Assembly: GCA_037439705.1 (NCBI GenBank)
Contig: JBBIVP010000126.1
Coordinates: 1,119 to 6,354, forward strand
DNA length: 5,236 bases
DNA from: JBBIVP01 sp037439705 [NCBI: bacterium]
GTDB taxonomy: Bacteria; JBBIVP01
Direction of reading: 5' to 3'
The notes beneath the pieces were generated by a model. That model ran no database searches. It saw nothing but the letters and a program-made list of their open reading frames with translations, and was not told where the DNA came from. The translations under genes and the position numbers were made by a program. Every line of letters starts with the position of its first letter. The first letter of the stretch is position 1. Shown here piece after piece: positions 1-5,236 of this stretch.

Positions 1-1876
1 CTTTTAAATCTTCTGCATTAATTTTTCCTTTTCCCTTCAGTTTCTCGTTTATCAAGGTCTGGATTCTTGAAGCCCTGTATCCGAGGTCAAAATATGCACC
101 AATGTATGGAGAAGTGATTGGTGAAGGAGAGTTGTTTGCGGTAACTATGAATCCGGATTCTGGATTTTCAAGGGAGATTAAGTTTAAAAGGTCATCTCCC
201 TCAATGGATCCTTTCCAGTCGCATCTTCCATCTCCTGGCATGGGAAGGACAGGAGGAATTATATGGGGTGGAAGAGGATTGAAATTCTCGTCCGCACAAT
301 TTATTATATTTCTTTCTGGAACCAATGCATGGGGAAACCATCCTATGTTTCCATCCCTGTCAATTATGAGTTGATTCTGGGCACCTACCTTGAAGTTCTT
401 AACAGCCTCCTTTGCATCATTAATTCCCTTAGCTTTTAGATAACCAAGAAATGTTCTCAGTTCCAGTGATGGCTCAAATCCTGTCCATCGGACACTTATG
501 AGTTGAGGCGGGTTTTCTTCAAGCATCTTGGATACCACAGGTCCATGTCCTTCAACCTCGTATATTGTTACAGGAAGGATACAAAGCCCAATATTATTGG
601 AATAAAAAGGTTCTGATATCTCCACAGGATATTCTTTCAATTCATCCATAATATCTTGTTCAATTCCACAGGAACCGTTCTCGGGTAAAAATGGAATTGA
701 TTCATTTCTTTCAAGCACCTCAACCCATTCTCCATTTCTCAAAACCTTCCACCGCTTATTACTATAAGATAAAATCTCCACATAGAAGTCCGTTACATCG
801 TAGCCAACAACTGTTTCTGCCCAGGCAATGTTATCTGTAAAGCCAATAACAATTCCGGGTGCTCCCGTAAATATGACACCTCCCGCATTTATTTCTCCTC
901 CATTTTTCTTCGTGTTGAGGTGCTCCTCATGAAATACAGGTGGCTGGGTCAAAGAAAGGTGCGGGTCATTTGCAATTAATGGATTTCCAGTTTCACTTAT
1001 TGAGCCACTAATAGCCCAGTTGTTGCTCATATATCTTGAACCCCTGAATATCTCAAAAACAGGCTCAAGATTTTTCAGGACAGGAGATTCTTTTATTTTC
1101 ATCCGGTAATCAATTTTCAATCTATCTTTTTTCATTGAAAGGCTTGAACTTATCCTCTGAGGAATCTGGATGTGAACATCCCTTACAGGATACGACCTCA
1201 TTGTGTTTATGTTGAAGGCTAAGAGGTCCATCAACATTCCTGATACGAGCGTTATATTTCCAGGATATTCTTGAAGAAGTCTCTCCTGAATTTTTTTATA
1301 CTTCTCTCCGAAACTTCCCTCATCCTCAAAGCTGAGATTGAAGGTCATAAATCTTGCAAAGGCAAGCGTGTCAATTGGAGTCCAGGGAGGTAGATTTTTC
1401 GCACTTGATATGCCCAGTGCGAGAAGTTCAAATGGAAGGTCATAAGGTTTCGCATTTCTCATAAACTCATTTACGCCATCAGCGTATGCCTGAAGCAATT
1501 CTTTTTCTTCATCAGGAATCATCTCCCACATTTTCTCTGCTACTCCTTTCAAATTGAAGAGCCTCATAGTTAAATCCATCGGAAGTGTAGATTGACCGAT
1601 GAGCATTGAAAGTTCACCCTTTGCCAGTCCTCTCATCAGAAGCATCTGAAAGAGTCTATCCCATGCCTGCATGTATCCCTGAACAAAGAACAGGTCTTTT
1701 TCGGTCTTTGCATAGATGTGAATCACACCCCATTCATCCCTGATGACCTCAACCTTATTTTCAATTCCCGTCACCTCTCTTTTTTCGGATACTGTCAGGT
1801 CAAAAATTCCATTTTCCTTTGCGCAGGAAAGGGTTAAACAAAGACCAAAAGCCATAAAAATTATTCTTCCCTTCAT
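1..1876 (-). CDS. Penicillin amidase family (S45) N-terminal-nucleophile acylase, probable lipoprotein; 3' end cut by window edge
   Basis: This frame stays open from the ATG at 1876 to the left edge (625 codons, no stop), so the C-terminus is missing. S45 precursors usually run to about 750-850 residues. Seen: N-terminal MKGR, a hydrophobic stretch and LTLSC with Cys18, a relaxed lipobox followed by Ala. Next come RDEWGVIHI (46-54), GYMQAWDRLFQM (67-78) and YADGVNEFM (131-139), the usual alpha-chain pattern. SNNWAIS follows at Ser284, the expected catalytic serine freed by autocleavage, then ANDPHL (302-307). TANN (579-582) probably carries the oxyanion-hole asparagine. Known of the family: the precursor splits itself into alpha and beta chains and hydrolyses amide bonds of beta-lactams, acyl-homoserine lactones or acyl-peptides. 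Substrate cannot be assigned here. Inferred: periplasmic, anchored to the outer membrane. The start is chosen by the AGGAGG at 1882-1887; Met8 has no such site. It is the second gene of an operon with the barrel protein. Confidence 0.93.
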   Translation of the reverse strand, partial: MKGRIIFMAFGLCLTLSCAKENGIFDLTVSEKREVTGIENKVEVIRDEWGVIHIYAKTEKDLFFVQGYMQAWDRLFQMLLMRGLAKGELSMLIGQSTLPMDLTMRLFNLKGVAEKMWEMIPDEEKELLQAYADGVNEFMRNAKPYDLPFELLALGISSAKNLPPWTPIDTLAFARFMTFNLSFEDEGSFGEKYKKIQERLLQEYPGNITLVSGMLMDLLAFNINTMRSYPVRDVHIQIPQRISSSLSMKKDRLKIDYRMKIKESPVLKNLEPVFEIFRGSRYMSNNWAISGSISETGNPLIANDPHLSLTQPPVFHEEHLNTKKNGGEINAGGVIFTGAPGIVIGFTDNIAWAETVVGYDVTDFYVEILSYSNKRWKVLRNGEWVEVLERNESIPFLPENGSCGIEQDIMDELKEYPVEISEPFYSNNIGLCILPVTIYEVEGHGPVVSKMLEENPPQLISVRWTGFEPSLELRTFLGYLKAKGINDAKEAVKNFKVGAQNQLIIDRDGNIGWFPHALVPERNIINCADENFNPLPPHIIPPVLPMPGDGRCDWKGSIEGDDLLNLISLENPESGFIVTANNSPSPITSPYIGAYFDLGYRASRIQTLINEKLKGKGKINAEDLK

Positions 1877-1881
1877 GCCTT

Positions 1882-1887
1882 CCTCCT
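1882..1887 (-). promoter_or_regulatory. Ribosome binding site of the acylase, overlapping the upstream stop codon
   Basis: AGGAGG reads leftward from 1887 to 1882, five bases before the ATG at 1876. Its first A is the last base of the TAA stop (1889-1887) of the barrel gene. A ribosome ending the first gene therefore sits on the start region of the second, which suggests translational coupling. The site also fixes the acylase start at 1876. Confidence 0.85.
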
Positions 1888-3593
1888 TACAAAAGGTATT
1901 CTATCTTAACCATTAAATTGTCCCTGTCTTTTAAGAATCCAACTCCAGAGTAATCTCCAGCAAGGTAATTGTATTCAATCCGCACCCTGAACGGGTCTCT
2001 GTAATAGCTTATTGATGGTTGAATCACATAAGCAAACATATTGAAATTTCCAAATTCCATTATCATTGAGAATTCAGGGCTAAGGTATCCCTTTAAAACA
2101 GGATAGCCTGTTCTCATAAGAAATGTTGCCTTGTAGGAATTTGGAGAGAGAGCTACGAAGTAAGGTTTTGAGAGGGGGTGACTGCTTCCATCAGGAAGTG
2201 GTACTTTCCTTTCTTCGACTCTGTTCTGTATGGAATAGGAAGCACCATCAGGAAGTTCCCTTATATGTTCTCCGAAGAACTGGGCTGATATAAAGAATGT
2301 CTGTCTCGGGTTGAGGAACCTTATCCACTGATTTCTGTCAATTCCTATTGCCCATCTTATCATTCCTCTTTTTTCAATCTCGCCTTCAATTCCCTCTTCC
2401 AGAACCCCCTTTTGCTCAAGGAGTGCATTGAGTAAGGATGGATAATCGTCAAGTTTCTCTTCAGGAAGTTCAAGAACGGGTCTTAGAATTGGGATGTTCT
2501 TTTCCGGGATAAAAAGGGGATAGTTGTAGATATATGCAAACTCAAGCCTTATTATTGAATAGGGAGAGAACGGAATTGGACCTGAAAGCGAAGCACCGGA
2601 AAGCATTATTCTCGGGTAACCAAGTTCAATATAAGGAACCCCTGAGGGAAATGCTTCTTTTATTGGTTTTTCAGCATCAGGAATATTCTTGATTACAGGG
2701 TCAAAGATTGTTTTATCAAACCGAAGATAAGGTGTTGGATTGTCAATGTATGTCCAGTAGTTAGCAAGAGAGAATGTGTAATCGCCGATTGTTCCAAAAA
2801 ATCTTCCTCCAAACCTTGAATCCTTCCATGCCTCTTTTTTTGGCATTCTCATTTCAAATGGAGTTGGAGGACCTGTTACAATAGCCCATGGAGCACCAGC
2901 TGGAAGGGTTGGTCCTTTTGTAAGTTCAGGTTCTGGTTCAATGAATCCTTCAAGTGAGAGGCTGTAAAATTTCCAGAAACTTCCGAGGTCCAGTGTTCCT
3001 TTTATCATAAACGAAGGAACCCTTCTTTCATCAAGGGCTGTTAAGAATCCTCCGAAGGTCTGGTCAAGAGGATTTATCTGGTCAAGGAGCCTGAAGACAT
3101 CCGTTTCACCCCATGAGATGTTCTGTTTTCCTATTCTGAAATATAACCTTTCAAGAAGCCTGAGATCTCCGTAAACCTCAAAAAGCCTCATCTTGAGTTT
3201 TAAATCATCTGTGATTTCATCTGGAAGCCTTTTTCTGTAAAAATCAGGACCATAGTCATAAACCCCATCGTATTCAATCCTCACCCCTATGAAATACTTC
3301 ATCCTGTCAATTCCCAGGTTATCCCTGAACCATTTTAAAACTGGTGTCACATCGGTTCTTGCTGAAAGGTCCTGCATAAGTTGCGGTTCAAGGTAGGTTC
3401 TGTGCTGAAGAAGACTCCACGCTCCAACATTGTAGTATTCCTTTCTAAAAAGTTCAGGTTCCTGAGTTAGAATTCTTCCTAATGTGTAGGTTCTCATTGT
3501 AAAAACTATGCTCCGGTCCTCATCAAGAAAAACTGCCCCATACGCCTGGATAGCGCCCATCAGCATTCCTATTATCAGGATCCCATTCTTCAT
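1887..3593 (-). CDS. DUF1302-type outer-membrane beta-barrel protein
   Basis: This 568-residue exported protein has a signal peptide: MKNG, a hydrophobic core, and AYG/A around residues 17-20 as the likely cleavage point. The body is rich in aromatic residues and short alternating strand-like segments, with no cysteine anywhere, as usual for outer-membrane barrels. Two stretches point to the DUF1302 family. RIGKQNISWGETDVFRLLDQ (153-172) is followed by INPLD. IGIDRNQWIRFLNPRQTFF (416-434) is followed by ISAQFFGEHI. The C-terminus ends in amphipathic strands (about 534-545 and 558-568, VKIEYLL). Known: DUF1302 members are poorly characterised and often lie near lipid or hydrophobic-compound genes. 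Inferred: a channel or surface protein feeding the acylase encoded just downstream. Charged or proline-rich inserts (about 217-256 and 363-410) are probably surface loops. The start is supported by AGGAGG six bases upstream. An alginate-export-like porin is the main alternative. Confidence 0.82.
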   Translation of the reverse strand: MKNGILIIGMLMGAIQAYGAVFLDEDRSIVFTMRTYTLGRILTQEPELFRKEYYNVGAWSLLQHRTYLEPQLMQDLSARTDVTPVLKWFRDNLGIDRMKYFIGVRIEYDGVYDYGPDFYRKRLPDEITDDLKLKMRLFEVYGDLRLLERLYFRIGKQNISWGETDVFRLLDQINPLDQTFGGFLTALDERRVPSFMIKGTLDLGSFWKFYSLSLEGFIEPEPELTKGPTLPAGAPWAIVTGPPTPFEMRMPKKEAWKDSRFGGRFFGTIGDYTFSLANYWTYIDNPTPYLRFDKTIFDPVIKNIPDAEKPIKEAFPSGVPYIELGYPRIMLSGASLSGPIPFSPYSIIRLEFAYIYNYPLFIPEKNIPILRPVLELPEEKLDDYPSLLNALLEQKGVLEEGIEGEIEKRGMIRWAIGIDRNQWIRFLNPRQTFFISAQFFGEHIRELPDGASYSIQNRVEERKVPLPDGSSHPLSKPYFVALSPNSYKATFLMRTGYPVLKGYLSPEFSMIMEFGNFNMFAYVIQPSISYYRDPFRVRIEYNYLAGDYSGVGFLKDRDNLMVKIEYLL

Positions 3594-3599
3594 TTTATT

Positions 3600-3605
3600 C
3601 CTCCT
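3600..3605 (-). promoter_or_regulatory. Ribosome binding site of the DUF1302 gene
   Basis: AGGAGG (3605 to 3600) lies six bases before the ATG at 3593. It is a full match to the anti-Shine-Dalgarno core and supports that start. It shows that this organism uses canonical Shine-Dalgarno initiation for the leftward operon, unlike the rightward gene. Confidence 0.85.
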
Positions 3606-3620
3606 TTTTTCATATATTAT

Positions 3621-3649
3621 TTTTTAAATATTTTTCCTTTATGTGTCAA
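3621..3649 (-). promoter_or_regulatory. Sigma-70-type promoter of the DUF1302/acylase operon
   Basis: Reading leftward, a perfect TTGACA -35 box (3649-3644) is followed by a 17-base AT-rich spacer and TAAAAA (3626-3621), a 4-of-6 match to TATAAT. Transcription would begin near 3614, giving a leader of about 20 bases that just includes the Shine-Dalgarno site. The -35 match and the spacing are strong. The -10 box is weak and the region is AT-rich, so its exact position is less certain. No clear operator palindrome is seen. Confidence 0.6.
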
Positions 3650-3675
3650 GCGAAATTTTTTCTCCATTTTGTTCT

Positions 3676-3705
3676 CTTTCACTGATAAAAAATAAATGAT
3701 AAAAT
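3676..3705 (+). promoter_or_regulatory. Candidate promoter for the O-antigen ligase family gene, giving a leaderless mRNA
   Basis: TAAAAT (3700-3705, 5 of 6 to TATAAT, preceded by TGA) ends six bases before the ATG at 3712. At the usual distance from -10 box to start site, transcription would begin at or next to the A of the start codon. The -35 region is poor; the best candidate is CTTTCA (3676-3681, 3 of 6, 18-base spacer). No Shine-Dalgarno sequence is present. The call rests on position and the -10 match and is moderate, because AT-rich DNA gives chance matches. Confidence 0.4.
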
Positions 3706-3711
3706 TAAACT

Positions 3712-5172
3712 ATGAAAAAATTAGAAATTTTCGTTTTGCCATTAAGTTTATTCCTTGCGATTTTCGCTGTTAAAATTATAATCTCCGAGGGAAATCCCCT
3801 CAAATTCCTTTTGATTTTTCAGATAGTCTCCCTTTTCTGTTTGATAGCGCTCATTGACATAAAGGCGTCCATCTTCTTTGTCTTTTTATGGCTTCCCTTT
3901 AAGGGGTTAATAAGAAGGCTCTTTTACCTTATTACACCCTTCACAAGGTATGATGTTATTCATCTAACTGAGGTTTTTTACCTTTTATTTTTGATGACAT
4001 ATCTTTTCATAAATATGAGAAAAGAGCTTTCCGATGAATATTCAAGGAATAAAGCATTCAGGATATATCTCTTTCTTCTTTTTGTATTTTTCCTTCAGAT
4101 TTTTAACCCCCTTCAGGGAAATATCCTTGTTGGACTTGCTGGCTCCATATTTATGATATTTCCTTCTCTGTGGTTTATTCCAGGTTTTCTTTTTGGAGAT
4201 GAGGAATTTTTAAAAAGGATTTTAAAGGTCATTTCAATAACTGCCCTAATCACTGCCATATATGGAATTTTTCAATTTTTTTATGGTTTGATGCCCTTTG
4301 AGGATTACTGGGTAAAGAATGTTCAGAAGCAATATGTAACTGTAAAGATGTGGGGGCACCCGAGGGCATTTTCTTCTTTTATGAGTCCTGATGAATCAAG
4401 CAGGTTCTTTGCAATTGGGGGTGCAATAATGTTTGGGAGGATGATATTTGAAAAATCGCTCCTACCACTCCCCTTCCTCATACCAATCACTTTAGCCCTT
4501 ATTTTTACGGGTGTCAGGTCATCTGTGTTCTCACTCTTATTTTCCATTTTTGTTCTCTTTTCTTTAACAGCGAGGGAGGTAAAGAAGGCTTTTATAAGAG
4601 GGGTTCTTGTATTTTTCGTTCTATATGCCATTTTTGAACTCTTAATAAGCCCCCCTCCCAGACCGATGGGAGGTATGAAGGTGACACAGGTTTATTACTT
4701 ACACATAATGAGGGGTTTAAAATCACCAACAGAAGAAGAGACATTTCAGACGAGGTTAAAAATATGGAAATACTACCTTATAGATTATGTTCTCAAATAC
4801 CCATTTGGACATGGTCTTGGAAGCGGAACCCTTGCAGGCTCTAAATTTGGAGGGGAGACATACGGAACAGAGAGTTACCTCTTCGCCCTTCTTCCATCCT
4901 CAGGAATTATAGGCTTTCTCACATTTATATACCTTCTCTATTTCATTTTTAGAAATTCATTTAAAGAAGTTCTGAATTCAGAAAGCACAATAAAAATTGC
5001 CTTTTCCATCCTTTCCTTAATTTCGTTGAGCAGTGTTTTTGGAGGCGCTTTCAGGATGCCATCAACCGGTCCGGTGGGATGGTTTCTTCTCGGTGCATTT
5101 TCAAGACTTCTTACAAAAAGTTCTGATTTCAAATCCGAGATGGAGAAGGGAGACGATGGAATTTATAAATGA
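3712..5172 (+). CDS. O-antigen ligase/polymerase (Wzy_C) family membrane protein
   Basis: This 486-residue protein has about 11-13 hydrophobic spans: roughly 5-22, 32-48, 52-66, 82-101, 117-130, 138-160, 172-192, 232-246, 254-287 (two), 294-313, 390-413, 427-446 and 453-467. The Wzy_C signature is clear: GHPRAFSSF (215-223), LIFTGVRSSVF (263-273), then a long polar, presumably periplasmic loop (314-388). The loop holds TRLKIWKYY (347-355) and YPFGHGLGSG (363-372), followed by ESYLFALLPSSGIIGF (387-402). Arg218, Arg269 and Arg348 sit where this family has conserved arginines. Known: members join polysaccharide repeat units (Wzy), ligate glycan to lipid A core (WaaL) or glycosylate proteins, using undecaprenyl-linked substrates. 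Which reaction applies cannot be decided. The histidine common before the segment at 387 in WaaL is not seen. The tail (470-486) is charged and probably cytoplasmic. The start has no Shine-Dalgarno site; MKK followed by a span fits an N-terminus. The gene is divergent from the acylase operon. Confidence 0.87.
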   Translation: MKKLEIFVLPLSLFLAIFAVKIIISEGNPLKFLLIFQIVSLFCLIALIDIKASIFFVFLWLPFKGLIRRLFYLITPFTRYDVIHLTEVFYLLFLMTYLFINMRKELSDEYSRNKAFRIYLFLLFVFFLQIFNPLQGNILVGLAGSIFMIFPSLWFIPGFLFGDEEFLKRILKVISITALITAIYGIFQFFYGLMPFEDYWVKNVQKQYVTVKMWGHPRAFSSFMSPDESSRFFAIGGAIMFGRMIFEKSLLPLPFLIPITLALIFTGVRSSVFSLLFSIFVLFSLTAREVKKAFIRGVLVFFVLYAIFELLISPPPRPMGGMKVTQVYYLHIMRGLKSPTEEETFQTRLKIWKYYLIDYVLKYPFGHGLGSGTLAGSKFGGETYGTESYLFALLPSSGIIGFLTFIYLLYFIFRNSFKEVLNSESTIKIAFSILSLISLSSVFGGAFRMPSTGPVGWFLLGAFSRLLTKSSDFKSEMEKGDDGIYK

Positions 5173-5236
5173 ATTGCCCAGATTAATGAGAGGGTTATCG
5201 TATTTAACCTGAACCCCAAAAATCTGGTGCACAGCC
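5173..5236. other. Right-edge tail with no supported gene
   Basis: These 64 bases follow the TGA of the O-antigen ligase family gene. An ATG at 5156-5158, inside that gene and three bases after GGGAG, opens a frame of only 18 codons (MEFINELPRL...) ending at TGA 5210-5212. The ligase frame itself stays open past its own stop to the edge (21 codons). On the minus strand one frame is open through the tail and back to about 5110, with no start signal seen. A weak inverted repeat (AGGGTTA / TTAACCT, about 5191-5210) has no T-run, so it is not a convincing terminator. Confidence 0.4.

Larger units (their letters stand above)
3594..3711. other. Divergent intergenic region
   Basis: These 118 AT-rich bases separate the two divergent transcription units and hold both candidate promoters. 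An unassigned stretch of about 26 bases lies between the two -35 regions. TGATAAAA occurs twice in the same direction, at 3683-3690 and 3697-3704. No open frame or hairpin terminator is convincing here. Confidence 0.7.

Noticed and set aside
102-374. Plus-strand open frame of 90 codons
   Set aside because: It lies opposite the well-supported acylase coding region, has no Shine-Dalgarno site and resembles no family; it is a shadow frame.
1853-1855. Alternative acylase start at Met8
   Set aside because: It would remove the positively charged n-region of the signal and lacks a ribosome binding site; the ATG at 1876 has AGGAGG at ideal spacing.
3612-3635. AT-rich near-palindrome as a regulator operator
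   Set aside because: The symmetry is imperfect and made only of A and T in an AT-rich spacer, so chance is a sufficient explanation.
4323-4631. Minus-strand open frame of 102 codons
   Set aside because: It lies inside the ligase-family gene, whose motifs are clear on the other strand; composition is shadow-like and no start signal is present.
4938-5132. Minus-strand open frame of 64 codons
   Set aside because: It is antisense to the conserved C-terminal spans of the ligase-family protein, with no family resemblance.
5191-5216. Inverted repeat as a terminator after the ligase-family gene
   Set aside because: The stem is short and needs a bulge, an alternative GGGTT/AACCC pairing competes with it, and no T-run follows.

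Overview
The window looks like chromosomal DNA from a Gram-negative (two-membrane) bacterium. One gene encodes an outer-membrane beta-barrel, and another encodes an O-antigen ligase/polymerase-type membrane protein. By eye the DNA is AT-rich. Arginine is written mostly with AGA/AGG, and ATA is common for isoleucine. That codon style fits several thermophilic or uncultivated lineages, but I cannot name a taxon from this sequence. I see no tRNA, rRNA, CRISPR array, insertion sequence or phage signal.

Layout. Two genes run leftward from an AT-rich intergenic region (3594-3711). The first (3593 to 1887) encodes an exported barrel protein of the DUF1302 type. The second (1876 to the left edge) encodes a penicillin-amidase-family (S45) N-terminal-nucleophile hydrolase with a probable lipoprotein signal. 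Its 3' end lies outside the window, so it has no stop codon here. Only 10 bases separate the two genes, and the Shine-Dalgarno sequence of the second overlaps the stop codon of the first, so they form a tight operon. A promoter with a perfect TTGACA -35 box lies just upstream. One gene runs rightward (3712-5172): a multi-spanning Wzy_C/O-antigen ligase family protein with no Shine-Dalgarno site and a -10-like box placed as expected for a leaderless mRNA. The last 64 bases hold no gene that I can support.

How the parts may work together. The barrel and the acylase plausibly act at the same membrane: the barrel as a channel for a hydrophobic or acylated compound, and the lipid-anchored acylase cutting an amide bond in it. 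The substrate cannot be read from the sequence. The divergent Wzy-like protein belongs to surface polysaccharide assembly and need not be functionally linked to the other two. The most notable points are the barrel/acylase pair and the contrast between the Shine-Dalgarno-led operon and the apparently leaderless gene opposite it.
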